64,000 bases of DNA from Aeromicrobium sp. Root236. GTDB taxonomy: Bacteria > Actinomycetota > Actinomycetes > Propionibacteriales > Nocardioidaceae. The notes under the pieces were generated by a model. That model worked only from the letters and a program-made list of their open reading frames with translations, was not told the origin of the DNA and did no database searches. The position numbers were made by a program, and so were the translations under genes. The stretch lies in contig NZ_LMIS01000001.1 in assembly GCF_001428805.1 (NCBI RefSeq), positions 2,612,452 through 2,676,451 of the forward strand, given 5' to 3'. The first letter of the stretch is position 1, and each line of letters begins with the position of its first letter. This document shows positions 6,882 through 17,255 of the stretch, in pieces.

Positions 6882-8497
6882 CGCAGGATCAGCTCCGCAG
6901 CCTGGTCGCCGATCATGATCGACGGTGCGTTGGTGTTGCCGCCGATGATCGACGGCATGATCGATGCGTCGGCGACGCGGAGGCCGTCGATGCCCCGGAC
7001 CTTGAGGTCAGGACCGACGACGGCGCGCTCGTCGACGCCCATGCGGCACGTGCCCACACCGTGATAGACGCTGGTGGCGCGGTTGAGCACCTCGGTCTTC
7101 ATCGCCGCGGCGTCGAGCTTGACGCCGGGGTGAAGCTCGGACTTCACGTTGTCGCCGAAGGCGGCCGACTTCATGATCTCGCGGATCATCTCGACGCCTT
7201 CGAGGAGGACCTGTCGGTCACCGGCCTCGGCCAGGTAGTTCATGTCGATGAGCGGAGCCGCACTCGGATCGTTGGACGCGAGCCGCAACGTGCCGCGGCT
7301 GCGCGGATAGATGAGCGTCGACATCACGGTCAGAGCCGCACGCGTGTCGACCTGGTGGCGGATCGGCGCGTCCTGGTTGGGCGACGGGTACGCCCAGGGG
7401 AGCACGTGGATCTGGAGGTCTGGCACGTCGGTGGCCAGCGACGTACGGACGAAGGCCACCGTCTCGAACACGGAGTTCTCGAGGAAGGAGCCGCCACGGG
7501 TGAGCTCCTTGGCGAGGCCGCGTGCGAAGTAGGACGCCTTGCCGCGGTGGAGAGCGTTCGGCATGACCCACGTGGTCGGCACGAACATGTGGTCGTGCAG
7601 GTTGTCGCCGACGGGGAGGTCGGCCTTGACCTCGATGCCGTGCTCGGCGAGGTGCCCGGCTGGACCGACACCCGAGAGCATCAACAGCTGTGCGGAGCCG
7701 AACACGCCGGCCGAGAGGATGACCTCCTTGCCGGCGCGGACCGTGCGGGTCCTGCCGCGCTTGTCCACGACCTCGACGCCGGTGGCTCGACCGTTCTCGA
7801 TCACGACGCGCTGCACCGTGATCTCGGGCTGCACGCTGAGCGTCGGCCGGTCCGCCTCGGTGATGTAGCCGCGCGACGAGGAGTAGCGCTTGCCGCCCCC
7901 GGCGCTCTGCTGGAACGTGCTCACGCCCTCCTGCTCGGCAGCGTTGTAGTCCTTGAGGATCTTGACGCCCAACGTGTCGGCGGCGGCCTGCTGGAACTGC
8001 AGCGACGCCTCGGTCGGCTGGGTGTGGCGCGAGACCTTGATCGGCCCGCCGGCGCCGCGGTAGTCGTTGGCGCCGTCCTCGAAGTCCTCGACGCGCTTGT
8101 ACGCCGTGTTGACCGAGTCGGCGTCCCAGCCGGTGTTGCCCTCGGCCGCCCAGGAGTCGTAGTTGGCGCGGTGTCCGCGCACCCAGAGGAGGCCGTTGAT
8201 CGAGCTCGAGCCGCCGACGACCTTGCCACGCGGCTGCGGCAGCTTGCGACCGTTGAGGTGCTCCTGCGGGGTCGTGTAGTAGCCCCAGTCGACGGTCTTC
8301 TTGAGCTGGGGGACGGCGTGCATTGGCCCGATCATCCCAGGCTTCGTGACGAGGAACGCCGAGTCCTTCTTGCCCGCCTCGAGCAGGATGACCGAGGCGC
8401 CGGAGGCGGCGAGTCGCGACGCGACGGCGGAGCCTGCGCTGCCGGCGCCCACGACGACGTAGTCGGCCTCGTCGCGCAGGGAGTTCTTGTCGGTCAT
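6878..8497 (-). CDS. GMC family FAD-dependent oxidoreductase
   Basis: A 539-residue choline-dehydrogenase-like flavoprotein. The FAD loop VGAGSAGSAVASRL is at about residues 13-26, the GMC signature PRGKVVGGSSSING follows near 80-95, and the C-terminal active-site segment includes SVYHGVGTCRMG (His) and GGNTNAPS (Asn). Start ATG 8497 is preceded by an AAGGA-like ribosome site. It lies 14 bases after the thiolase gene and overlaps gabD2. Unlike cholesterol oxidase ChoD it has no export signal. Oxidation of a sterol side-chain or primary alcohol is inferred from the operon only. Confidence 0.88.
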   Translation of the reverse strand: MTDKNSLRDEADYVVVGAGSAGSAVASRLAASGASVILLEAGKKDSAFLVTKPGMIGPMHAVPQLKKTVDWGYYTTPQEHLNGRKLPQPRGKVVGGSSSINGLLWVRGHRANYDSWAAEGNTGWDADSVNTAYKRVEDFEDGANDYRGAGGPIKVSRHTQPTEASLQFQQAAADTLGVKILKDYNAAEQEGVSTFQQSAGGGKRYSSSRGYITEADRPTLSVQPEITVQRVVIENGRATGVEVVDKRGRTRTVRAGKEVILSAGVFGSAQLLMLSGVGPAGHLAEHGIEVKADLPVGDNLHDHMFVPTTWVMPNALHRGKASYFARGLAKELTRGGSFLENSVFETVAFVRTSLATDVPDLQIHVLPWAYPSPNQDAPIRHQVDTRAALTVMSTLIYPRSRGTLRLASNDPSAAPLIDMNYLAEAGDRQVLLEGVEMIREIMKSAAFGDNVKSELHPGVKLDAAAMKTEVLNRATSVYHGVGTCRMGVDERAVVGPDLKVRGIDGLRVADASIMPSIIGGNTNAPSIMIGDQAAELILR

Positions 8498-8511
8498 GGC
8501 AGTCCTTCTGG

Positions 8512-9684
<1,173 letters not shown>

Positions 9685-9685
9685 C

Positions 9686-9699
9686 TAGAACACGTTCTC
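9686..9699. promoter_or_regulatory. KstR-type operator 3
   Basis: TAGAACACGTTCTC matches TNNAACNNGTTNNA at all but the last position. It sits 10 bases upstream of the thiolase start, with AT-rich flanks (AAAAC..), and is one of two operators in the thiolase/cyp125 divergent region. Confidence 0.85.
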
Positions 9700-9746
9700 G
9701 TCTTGCACAAGCCTTCCGAATCGCCGCAAGTCGTGTCAGGATGAAC

Positions 9747-9760
9747 TAGAACGTGTTATA
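9747..9760. promoter_or_regulatory. KstR-type operator 4
   Basis: TAGAACGTGTTATA is a full consensus match 18 bases upstream of the cyp125 start; it probably controls cyp125, with operator 3 for the divergent thiolase operon. Confidence 0.88.
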
Positions 9761-9777
9761 GAAATCTAGGAGCCCAT

Positions 9778-11022
9778 GTGACCGCGTCGCCCGCTGCCCC
9801 CGCCATTCCCGCCGGTTTCGACCCCACCGACCCTGACCTCTGTCAGACGGGTGTGCCGCTCGACGAGTTCGCGGAGCTGAGGCGTACGGCCCCGGTGTGG
9901 TGGGTCGAGCAGGCGCCGGAGTCCCGCGCCGGCTTCAACGGCGAAGGTTTCTGGGCCGTCAGCAAGCACGCCGACGTGTCCGCGGTGTCCAAGGACAGCA
10001 AGAACTTCTCGAGCCAGGAGAACGGTGCGATCATCCGGTTCGCCCCGGACATGACCCGCGAGCAGGTCGAGCTGCAGGGCATCATGCTGATCAACCAGGA
10101 TCCGCCGGACCACACCAAGATCCGCCAGATCATCAGCCGCGGCTTCACCCCGCGCTCGATCAACGCCCAGCACGACGTCCTCGTCCAGCGCGCCAACAAC
10201 ATCGTCGACGAGGCCATCGCCAAGGGCTCGGGCGACTTCGTCAACGAGGTCGCGTCGGAGCTGCCGCTGCAGGCGATCGCCGACCTGATGGGCGTACCGC
10301 AGGAGGATCGCGGCAAGCTCTTCGATTGGTCCAACACGATGATGTCGTTCGACGACCCCGACTTCGAGGGCAACCCCGACGAGGCCGCCGCCGAGATCCT
10401 GGTCTACGCCATGGGCCTCGCCGAAGAGCGTCGCAAGAACCCGCAGGACGACATCATCACCAAGCTCATCACCGCCGACGTCGACGGCCACGGCCAGCTC
10501 GGCGAGGACGAGTTCGGCTACTTCGTCATCATGCTGGCGGTCGCCGGCAACGAGACCACCCGCAACGCGATCACGCACGGCATGAACGCGTTCTTCCAGC
10601 ACCCCGACCAGTGGGAGCTGTGGAAGGCCGAGCGTCCCTCGACCATGGTCGACGAAGTCATCCGCTGGGCCACCCCGGTCACGACGTTCCAGCGCACCGC
10701 GATCAACGACGTGATGGTCGGCGACGTCGAGGTCAAGAAGGGCGAGCGCGTGGGCCTCTACTACGCCAGCGCCAACCACGACGAAGAGGTCTTCACCGAC
10801 CCCAACACGTTCGACATCACCCGCAGCCCCAACCCGCACCTCTCGTTCGGCGGCCACGGTGCGCACTACTGCATCGGCGCCAACCTGGCCCGGCTCGAGG
10901 TCGAGATCATGTTCAACACACTCGCCGACCGGTTGCCCGACATCAAGCAGCTCGGCGAGGCCAAGCGCCTCCGCCACGGCTGGATCAACGGCATCAAGGA
11001 GCTCCCGGTCCAGTACGTCTAG
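9778..11022 (+). CDS. cyp125: Cytochrome P450 CYP125, steroid C26-monooxygenase
   Basis: A 414-residue cytosolic bacterial P450. The I-helix AGNETTRNAITHG starts at about residue 255, followed by an ExxR helix (VDEVIRWATPV) and the haem loop SFGGHGAHYCIGANLARLE with the Cys ligand near residue 364. LQGIMLINQDPPDHTKIR and the overall length fit CYP125, which oxidises C26 of cholest-4-en-3-one to the acid. The start is GTG: an ATG two bases upstream is followed directly by TGA, and AGGAG lies 5-6 bases before GTG. It is controlled by the operator at 9747; the partner redox proteins are probably elsewhere, although fdxD is a candidate. Confidence 0.93.
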   Translation: MTASPAAPAIPAGFDPTDPDLCQTGVPLDEFAELRRTAPVWWVEQAPESRAGFNGEGFWAVSKHADVSAVSKDSKNFSSQENGAIIRFAPDMTREQVELQGIMLINQDPPDHTKIRQIISRGFTPRSINAQHDVLVQRANNIVDEAIAKGSGDFVNEVASELPLQAIADLMGVPQEDRGKLFDWSNTMMSFDDPDFEGNPDEAAAEILVYAMGLAEERRKNPQDDIITKLITADVDGHGQLGEDEFGYFVIMLAVAGNETTRNAITHGMNAFFQHPDQWELWKAERPSTMVDEVIRWATPVTTFQRTAINDVMVGDVEVKKGERVGLYYASANHDEEVFTDPNTFDITRSPNPHLSFGGHGAHYCIGANLARLEVEIMFNTLADRLPDIKQLGEAKRLRHGWINGIKELPVQYV

Positions 11023-11236
11023 AGTCCCCGAGATTTGGCCGCAGATGTCTGCGGACCAGTGCGTCGGTTCGCGTCGTCTCTATCGTCAACGATGACTCCG
11101 CCGCAGCTACTATTGGGCGACGTGTGTCGGATGGGTGTGAGTCAGACTATTCCGGCACGGACCGGCTTCTGCGACGATAACCTTCTTCCGTGACAGACCT
11201 AGGTGCGCGGACGGCAGTCGCGCGTGGCCGCACGAT
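11023..11236. other. Lower-G+C spacer at left edge of the inserted segment
   Basis: 214 bases without a convincing gene. A short palindrome CCGCAGATGTCTGCGG (11039-11054) just after cyp125 may form a weak hairpin without a T-tract. From about 11080 the base composition drops and no KstR site is present, so the next gene probably uses its own promoter, which I cannot place. Confidence 0.5.
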
Positions 11237-13924
11237 ATGAAATGGCGCGGCGTCTCATTCCTTGCATTTGCGTTCGTGCTGAGCGTCGTGCTGCTTGCCT
11301 TGGCGCACTACGGGGGCGACCTATGTTGGCTAAAGCAGCACATGCCCGCTTCGAGGGGTGGAGACGGAATTCTGTGGCAGGTGCAGACGACTTTCCTGTC
11401 GGTCGGATTCGCGGGTCTCGCTATCGCCGCCCAACTGTTCGCCGAGGCGCCGTTGGCCATCGGGGCGTCCCGAGGGCGGGTTCTGGACTACATATGGGCG
11501 GGCTGGTTCGTTGGTGTAGGGCTAGTCGCGAACGCAGTCATTGCTATCGAAACGATCTGGTTGCCGAGCGGCCTCGGTGTGGTCGGGGTTGCGTTGACCT
11601 GGTTCAGTCCCACGGTTGTCTTGCTCGTTTTGTCGACCGTAAGGCTGATGAAACTATTCGGCCACCCGTCGCTGCTCGACGAGGTTGTTCGGCTGTCACT
11701 CGTGGAAACTCTGTCCAGTCGCCTGGACTCGGTGTCTCGCAAATACGCCGACGCGCGAAAGCAGCTTGAGGGGCTTGTCACCTCGTCGCCTACGTTTGGA
11801 AGTTTGAAGGGCTCGACGGTCTCTCTGCGGGTGCAGGTTCCGCAGGCTGGTCTAGTCGTGAAAACCATCAAACCCAAGATTCTCCGTCGAGCACTCGACT
11901 CCCTCGGGCCACGTGCGACCGAAGATGGCCCGACTTCGAGCGAGGATGCGGATCTCTACACTCCGCCTGAGATCGCGCTGTTCATCGAACCGGGCGACCG
12001 TACCCGTCCGGGCGAGACGGCTTTCAATGTAAGCACCTCCCAGGAGCTCGACGACGCGGCCCAAGTTGAACTGGTTCGGCTACTTCAATCAGCGATTGAG
12101 TTTGAGGTTTCGGGCTCGGTCACACCCGACGAGGAGACCGACCGAGAGATCGCCAACTTGAAGGACGCCATCGGAACGAACCTGCGCACTGGAGCTTTTG
12201 CCACTGCGGAAAGGGCGATGGAGTTGCTTGCGCAAGTTGTCCGGGGTGTCTGGCTGGCACAGCTCGAGGGTCCCGATCCGTCGCGCCGTGCTTCATTTAC
12301 TCGCCGCGACTGGCTCTTCCGCAGTATTGGTGAAGTTGAGCAGGACGCCTTGCTGTCGCCGCGGGCAGCCGGACTATTCATCACTCAAGCGATGACTCGT
12401 GCGCTTGAGGCACCTCAGGCCGGATCGACGGAGTATGTGGATGAGTGCCTGAGAAGTTTCACGAGGCTGTGGTTCGACCTCCTCCGCTACGGAGGCAGTG
12501 AGTTCGAGTCCTTGCCTTCACGTATCTCGACTTGTGTTCAGAATCTGGCCGCGTATTCATACTCGGCTGTCGACGATCGAGAGGATCTCCACGTTCGGGC
12601 GACGTGGGCGATGGTCGAGCTTGTGAAGTTGGGCCTTGACGCTCGTGACGTGAAAGCCGCCAAGTTGGCAGCCGAGGAGTTGAGCGGACTCTTCGAATTC
12701 GCCGATCGTCACGGCTCGGGCCGCGACCACGTTCGAGCTGGCCAACTGGTTCTCTCAGGATGGATGGAATACCTGGCTGACAAGAATGACGAGCGTAATC
12801 CCGCCGATCCCGAGCTTCGATTGTTGGTGACACCACGTGGCAACTGGTCAGAAATCCTAAGGGCGCGGACGTTGGCCGAGCGTGGGGTAGCGCCGTTCAG
12901 TCGCTGGGACTGGTGGGAGATGACGGTCTCGGGATCGAGCCGCGCGCAGGCGCTCCAGCTCTCTCACTACATCGATCGTGCGGAGGTTGCCGCACTCGCC
13001 TCGTCGCACGGGTCACTGCCGCCAGCAGAGGATCAGGAAACGGCGTCTGAATACAAACGTTTCCTGCAACTTCTCTCTGACGCTGAGCATGACCTGACTG
13101 CTCAAGAGCACCTTTTGAAGCAGAAGTTCATGGAGGAGATCGAGAAGTGGGACCATCTCGAGGATGCGGGGCTGGCTGAAGAGCCGATCTCGGCGGACCG
13201 GGTCGAGGCACTCGCAAACGCTATCCGCGAGACGATGGATACGGGTCAACGGCTCGCCGCTCTAATCCCAGACGTGAGCGACGTTCCGGAATTGGCTGAT
13301 GAATCGGTGCCTATCCTTGGGATGAACTTCCGGGTTCCCAAGAACTATCTCGTCGACAAAATGTTCAACCAGACGTACGCCGATCCGAAGGATCTCGGCG
13401 AGATCATCGCTCGCGGCTTCGCTGATGGTGAAGAGCGGAAGATTATTGACGAACTCCGCTCGCTCCAGGGCGGACTTCTTGACCCTTCTGCCCAGGCCAT
13501 CATCGACAGGATCAACACCCTCGAGGACGAAGCTCAGCACTACATCTTGCTGACCCCCTACGGGGGACTAATGGACATCGGTGGATGGTACTCGGCCGAG
13601 TTTCGGGACGCACTCGCCCGGGTTACACACATCGAAAGCGCCGTCCTCGATCGTGAGGCGATCCTCTTTGACCGACGAACCACGCTGGCCTCCAGTCGGG
13701 GTCCGGAGGAGAAGGAAGGCCTCACGCCGGTCGGCGAAACGTCGATCGCCCTCGGAGTGTTCGAGGATGTCCTTGGTGGGGACCAGCCGCAAGTGCGGGT
13801 CGAGACTGGCGAGTATTTCGTTGTGTGGCCCGGCGAGGCTCCGCGGGTGTTCCGATTTGGGGTCGCACAAACCGTCGAACAGGAACCTGGCGGTGGTAAC
13901 CCCGACGCGGACTCGGTGGGCTGA
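11237..13924 (+). CDS. Large membrane-anchored protein of unknown function, foreign-looking
   Basis: An 895-residue protein that I do not recognise. Four hydrophobic segments occupy about residues 5-24, 46-68, 83-108 and 112-136. A mostly helical, charged cytosolic part of about 750 residues follows, with coiled-coil-like stretches (for example 560-610) and a beta-looking end (YFVVWPGEAPRVFRFG). Codon use is unlike its neighbours (many A/T third positions; TTT, AAA, TCT present) and it has no partner genes, no KstR operator and no obvious Shine-Dalgarno before ATG 11237. It interrupts a conserved catabolic cluster, suggesting horizontal acquisition. A defence, signalling or surface role would be speculation. 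Confidence 0.75.
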   Translation: MKWRGVSFLAFAFVLSVVLLALAHYGGDLCWLKQHMPASRGGDGILWQVQTTFLSVGFAGLAIAAQLFAEAPLAIGASRGRVLDYIWAGWFVGVGLVANAVIAIETIWLPSGLGVVGVALTWFSPTVVLLVLSTVRLMKLFGHPSLLDEVVRLSLVETLSSRLDSVSRKYADARKQLEGLVTSSPTFGSLKGSTVSLRVQVPQAGLVVKTIKPKILRRALDSLGPRATEDGPTSSEDADLYTPPEIALFIEPGDRTRPGETAFNVSTSQELDDAAQVELVRLLQSAIEFEVSGSVTPDEETDREIANLKDAIGTNLRTGAFATAERAMELLAQVVRGVWLAQLEGPDPSRRASFTRRDWLFRSIGEVEQDALLSPRAAGLFITQAMTRALEAPQAGSTEYVDECLRSFTRLWFDLLRYGGSEFESLPSRISTCVQNLAAYSYSAVDDREDLHVRATWAMVELVKLGLDARDVKAAKLAAEELSGLFEFADRHGSGRDHVRAGQLVLSGWMEYLADKNDERNPADPELRLLVTPRGNWSEILRARTLAERGVAPFSRWDWWEMTVSGSSRAQALQLSHYIDRAEVAALASSHGSLPPAEDQETASEYKRFLQLLSDAEHDLTAQEHLLKQKFMEEIEKWDHLEDAGLAEEPISADRVEALANAIRETMDTGQRLAALIPDVSDVPELADESVPILGMNFRVPKNYLVDKMFNQTYADPKDLGEIIARGFADGEERKIIDELRSLQGGLLDPSAQAIIDRINTLEDEAQHYILLTPYGGLMDIGGWYSAEFRDALARVTHIESAVLDREAILFDRRTTLASSRGPEEKEGLTPVGETSIALGVFEDVLGGDQPQVRVETGEYFVVWPGEAPRVFRFGVAQTVEQEPGGGNPDADSVG

Positions 13925-14007
13925 TCTCCGGCCGCGCCGATCTCAACGGGCGCGAGGGATTGAGTCTGGCCAGGCGTTTGATGGGCAAGCCGGCCAACAC
14001 TGGTGAT

Positions 14008-15174
14008 TCAGTGACTCGGCTTGTCGGCTCCGACGACCCACATCGCGAAGAACTGGGAGCCGCCGCCGTACGCGTGGCCCAGCGCCTTGCGGGCGCCGTC
14101 GACCTGGTGCTCGCCGGCCTCGCCCATGACCTGCAGCGCTGCCTCGCCGAACCGCAGCATGCCGCTCGCGCCGATCGGGTTGGACGACAGCACGCCGCCG
14201 CTCATGTTGACCGGGATGCGGCCCTCGATGCGGGTCTCGCCGGCCTCGGTGAGCTTCCACCCGCCGCCCTGCTCGGCGAATCCGAGGTTCTCCAGCCACA
14301 TGGGCTCGAACCACGAGAACGGCACGTAGATCTCGGCGCAGTCGATCTCGTCGATCGGTGAGGTGATGCCGGCCTGCTTCCAGAGCGCGGCGGCAGCCTC
14401 GCGGCCGGCGTGCGGGTTGACCTGATCGCGCTCGGCCGCCGTCGTCGGCTCACTGCGCATCTGGGTGCCGTGGATCCAGGCCGGGTTCTTGATGCCGGAC
14501 CGCTCGACGGCCGCCTCTGAGGCGATGACCAGTGCGCACGCGCCGTCGGAGGAGGGGCACGTCTCGTCGTAGCGGATCGGGTCCCACAGCATCTGTGACG
14601 CCATGACCGACTCGACCGTGGTGTCGGGGTTTTGCAGGTGGGCGAACGGGTTCTTGACAGCGTTCTGCCGATCCTTCGCCGCGACGATCGCACCGATGTG
14701 CGTGGGTGCGCCGGAGCGGCGGATGTACGACCGCACGTGGGGCGCGAAGTAGCCGCCCGCGCCGGCGTGCACCGGCATGATGAACGGCACCGCGATCGAC
14801 AGCGCCCACATGGCGTTGGACTCCGACTGCTTCTCGAACGCCACGGTCAGCACGCGTTCGTGGATGCCGGCCTCGACGAGCGATGCCGCGACGATCGCCG
14901 TCGATCCGCCGACCGAGCCGGCGGTGTGCACCCGCAGCAGTGGCTTGCCGGCAGCTCCGAGCGCCTCGGCGAGGTAGAGCTCGGGCATCATGACGCCCTC
15001 GAACAGGTCGGGCGCCTTGCCGATGACGATCGCGTCGATGTCGGCGAACGTCAGCTCGGCGTCGGCGAGGGCGCGGTCGACCGCCTCCCGCAGGAGCCCG
15101 GCCATCGACACGTCCCCGCGCTTCGCCCGGTGGTGGGTCTGGCCCACGCCGACCACTGCAGCCAACGTGCTCAT
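14008..15174 (-). CDS. ltp3: Thiolase-like lipid-transfer protein Ltp3, steroid aldolase candidate
   Basis: A 388-residue SCP-x/thiolase-fold protein without the standard thiolase Cys motif. It has AAVVGVGQTHH at the N-terminus, HTAGSVGGSTAIVAA where thiolases carry the nucleophile, YDETCPSSDGACALVIAS in the middle and a GHAYGGGSQFFAMW C-terminus. Ltp3/Ltp4-type proteins are known as aldol-lyases in side-chain removal of C24-branched sterols and work with DUF35 partners. It is the third gene of the DUF35-ltp4-ltp3 operon; its ATG overlaps the ltp4 stop by one base. Confidence 0.87.
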   Translation of the reverse strand: MSTLAAVVGVGQTHHRAKRGDVSMAGLLREAVDRALADAELTFADIDAIVIGKAPDLFEGVMMPELYLAEALGAAGKPLLRVHTAGSVGGSTAIVAASLVEAGIHERVLTVAFEKQSESNAMWALSIAVPFIMPVHAGAGGYFAPHVRSYIRRSGAPTHIGAIVAAKDRQNAVKNPFAHLQNPDTTVESVMASQMLWDPIRYDETCPSSDGACALVIASEAAVERSGIKNPAWIHGTQMRSEPTTAAERDQVNPHAGREAAAALWKQAGITSPIDEIDCAEIYVPFSWFEPMWLENLGFAEQGGGWKLTEAGETRIEGRIPVNMSGGVLSSNPIGASGMLRFGEAALQVMGEAGEHQVDGARKALGHAYGGGSQFFAMWVVGADKPSH

Positions 15175-16229
15175 CAGCGAGCCTCCATCGTCATCACGAG
15201 ATTCTGTTGCAGGGCGGGACCCGAGGTGGCGTGCGCGAGGGCGCGCTGCGACGAGCCGGCCCAGATCTGCCGTGCCGCCTCGCCGATCCGGTTGAGCCCG
15301 GCGGTGAACATGGGGTTGGCGGTCAGCGCGCCGCCCGACGGGTTGACCCGTACGTCGTCGCCGAGGCCCAGGGCCGAGCCCAGGATTAGCTCCTGGTGGG
15401 AGAACGGGGCGTGCAGCTCGGCGAGGTCGACGCCGTCGACACCGACGGCCGCTCCGGCAGAAGCGGTGCTGGTCGACACCGTGAGGTCGCGGTTGCTGAG
15501 CGCGCCCGGCTCGATGCGGTGCTCGATGCCGGTGATCCACGCGGCGGGGCCGTTGAGCCGGTCGAACGCCGGTGCGTCGGAGGCTGAGATGACGATCGCC
15601 GCGGCGCCGTCGGAGACCGGCGCGCAGTCCCAGCGGCGGAGCGGGTCGGCGTACACGGGCTGGGCCAGCACGTCCTCGACCGATGTGGCCTTGGATCGTA
15701 TGGCGTGCTCGTTGCCGGTCGCGTCGCTCATCGAACGGGCGACCACCGCTGCCATCTGGTCCTGGTCCCAGACGCCGCCCTCGAGCCCGGAGCGGGCCTG
15801 CATCGCGGCGACGGACACGGCATCGGCCCACAGAGGTGTCACGGTGTACGGGTCCATCTGCAGCGACATGATGCGGCGCAGCTGACCGGCGCTGGACTTG
15901 CCGAAGCCGTAGACGAGCGCCGTGTCGACGAGTCCGGTCTGGATCTTGACCCAGGCCTCGTAGAGCGCCCACGCGGCGTCCATCTCGACGTGCGACTCCA
16001 TGACGGGCGGCAGGGCGCCGATCGCGTCGACGGCCGACACGAACGAGAACGATCGGCCGGCGAGGTAGTCGCTCGATCCCGAGCACCAGAAGCCGATGTC
16101 CGACTTGGTCCAGCCGGTCTGCTCGAACAGCTCCGCGAAGATCGGCACGAGCAGCTCGACGCAGGTGGGAGACCCGTCGAACTCCTTCATCTGCCGCTGG
16201 GCAAAGCCAACAACCGCTACATCTCTCAC
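15174..16229 (-). CDS. ltp4: Thiolase-like lipid-transfer protein Ltp4, steroid aldolase candidate
   Basis: A 351-residue thiolase-fold protein beginning MRDVAVVGFAQRQM from a GTG at 16229 that overlaps the DUF35 stop (GTGA). Central PVSDGAAAIVISASD and the C-terminal VNPSGGALTANPMFTAGLNRIGEAARQI are typical of the Ltp family. The classic nucleophile Cys is not evident; the corresponding region reads FWCSGSSDYLAG, with a Cys that may be structural. Order and families match M. tuberculosis Rv3521-Rv3522-Rv3523 (from memory). It probably forms a complex with the adjacent DUF35 protein. Confidence 0.87.
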   Translation of the reverse strand: MRDVAVVGFAQRQMKEFDGSPTCVELLVPIFAELFEQTGWTKSDIGFWCSGSSDYLAGRSFSFVSAVDAIGALPPVMESHVEMDAAWALYEAWVKIQTGLVDTALVYGFGKSSAGQLRRIMSLQMDPYTVTPLWADAVSVAAMQARSGLEGGVWDQDQMAAVVARSMSDATGNEHAIRSKATSVEDVLAQPVYADPLRRWDCAPVSDGAAAIVISASDAPAFDRLNGPAAWITGIEHRIEPGALSNRDLTVSTSTASAGAAVGVDGVDLAELHAPFSHQELILGSALGLGDDVRVNPSGGALTANPMFTAGLNRIGEAARQIWAGSSQRALAHATSGPALQQNLVMTMEAR

Positions 16230-17185
16230 AGGTGCACCTTGTATGTCTCGAAGTCGGCGTCCGGTTCCCCGGTCGGCTCGAAGTGGCTGATGTTCTCGAT
16301 CGTGGTGCCCCACTCATCGCGGGGCTTCCAGACCGCCTTGACCCGCATCCCCATGCGTACGTCCGCAGGATCCACGCCGAGCAGGAGGTGCAGGAACGCG
16401 ATGTCGGCGCCGTCGAGCAGCATGTAGGCCGAGACGTACGGCGGCGTGATCTTCTGGCCGAGGAACGGCACGTTGACGATGCAGAACGTCGTGACGATGC
16501 CGGTGTCCGGCACCTCGACCTCGGTCGTCGTCGGCACCCCGTCGACGGGGCATGCGCCGCGCGGCGGGACGTACACCTTGCCGCACGTGGGGCACCGCTG
16601 GCCGAGGATCTTGCCCTCGGCGAGGCCGCGGAAGAACTTCGACTCCTCGGGGGAGGCGGCGAAGTCGTACGCGAGGTGCACCGGCGAGATGATGCCGGTG
16701 ACCTCCTCGCCGCCTTCGGGTCCGGGCGTGGTCGCGGCGGCATCGCTCGCCGGCTCGAACCAGCGGATGTCGGTGATGGCTCCGACCGGCTCGTCGGCCC
16801 AGACGGCCTGTACGCGCAGCCCGGTCTCGATCTGGTCCGGCGAGTCGACCGCGACCGCGTGGAGCAGCGGACGGTCGGCGCCGTCGAGCAGGATGTGGGC
16901 GAACGCGAACGGCCGGTCGAGCGGCTGGCCGGCCACCGGCTCGGGCACCCAGGCCCAGGTCTGCACGACGCCGACGTCCTGCACCGGCACCATCTCGGTG
17001 ATCGGCTCGTACGTCTCGGCGTCGAACTCGGGGGGAGGTACGGCGATGGTCCCGTCGGACAGCACGCCGCCGAGGATCTGCCGGCGCTTGAGGCCGGTCA
17101 TGAACTCAGAGAGCGTGGGTCCGAGGGACCGGGTGTAGTCGAACTCGACCTTCATCGGTGCATGCAAGGTCCCGGTCTCAGTCAT
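16226..17185 (-). CDS. Double DUF35 OB-fold protein, Ltp partner
   Basis: A 319-residue protein made of two DUF35/OB-fold halves. The N-terminal half (about 1-150) lacks a zinc ribbon. The C-terminal half has a rubredoxin-like ribbon CPTCGKVYVPPRGACP near residues 205-220, then the OB-fold (VTTFCIVNVPFLGQKITPPY). DUF35 proteins bind and activate thiolase-like aldolases such as Ltp2. The start ATG 17185 (MTETGTLHAPMKVEF) lies 10 bases from operator 17195; a longer in-frame start would run through the operator and was rejected. First gene of the DUF35-ltp4-ltp3 operon. Confidence 0.88.
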   Translation of the reverse strand: MTETGTLHAPMKVEFDYTRSLGPTLSEFMTGLKRRQILGGVLSDGTIAVPPPEFDAETYEPITEMVPVQDVGVVQTWAWVPEPVAGQPLDRPFAFAHILLDGADRPLLHAVAVDSPDQIETGLRVQAVWADEPVGAITDIRWFEPASDAAATTPGPEGGEEVTGIISPVHLAYDFAASPEESKFFRGLAEGKILGQRCPTCGKVYVPPRGACPVDGVPTTTEVEVPDTGIVTTFCIVNVPFLGQKITPPYVSAYMLLDGADIAFLHLLLGVDPADVRMGMRVKAVWKPRDEWGTTIENISHFEPTGEPDADFETYKVHL

Positions 17186-17194
17186 GGACCAAAG

Positions 17195-17208
17195 TGAAAC
17201 ATGTTCTA
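17195..17208. promoter_or_regulatory. KstR-type operator 5
   Basis: TGAAACATGTTCTA, a full consensus match, 10 bases from the DUF35 start on the minus strand. It is one of two operators in a 70-base divergent region. Confidence 0.88.
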
Positions 17209-17239
17209 GTTTTGGCGGCAAGTGGACATTCCTCAAAAC

Positions 17240-17253
17240 TGGAACGTGTTCTA
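17240..17253. promoter_or_regulatory. KstR-type operator 6
   Basis: TGGAACGTGTTCTA, a full consensus match that ends 2 bases before the ATG at 17256. No Shine-Dalgarno fits in between, so the downstream transcript may be leaderless, or the ATG at 17265 is used. Confidence 0.88.
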
Positions 17254-17255
17254 GT

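Noticed and set aside
11039-11054. Terminator after cyp125
   Set aside because: The palindrome CCGCAGATGTCTGCGG gives only a 6-7 bp stem with a very short loop and no T-tract, so it was described within the spacer but not called a terminator.
14008-16743. A 911-codon minus-strand frame covering two thiolase-like genes
   Set aside because: Only its last 388 codons are Ltp3; the upstream part is an out-of-frame reading of ltp4 and the DUF35 gene with Arg/Pro-rich nonsense composition.
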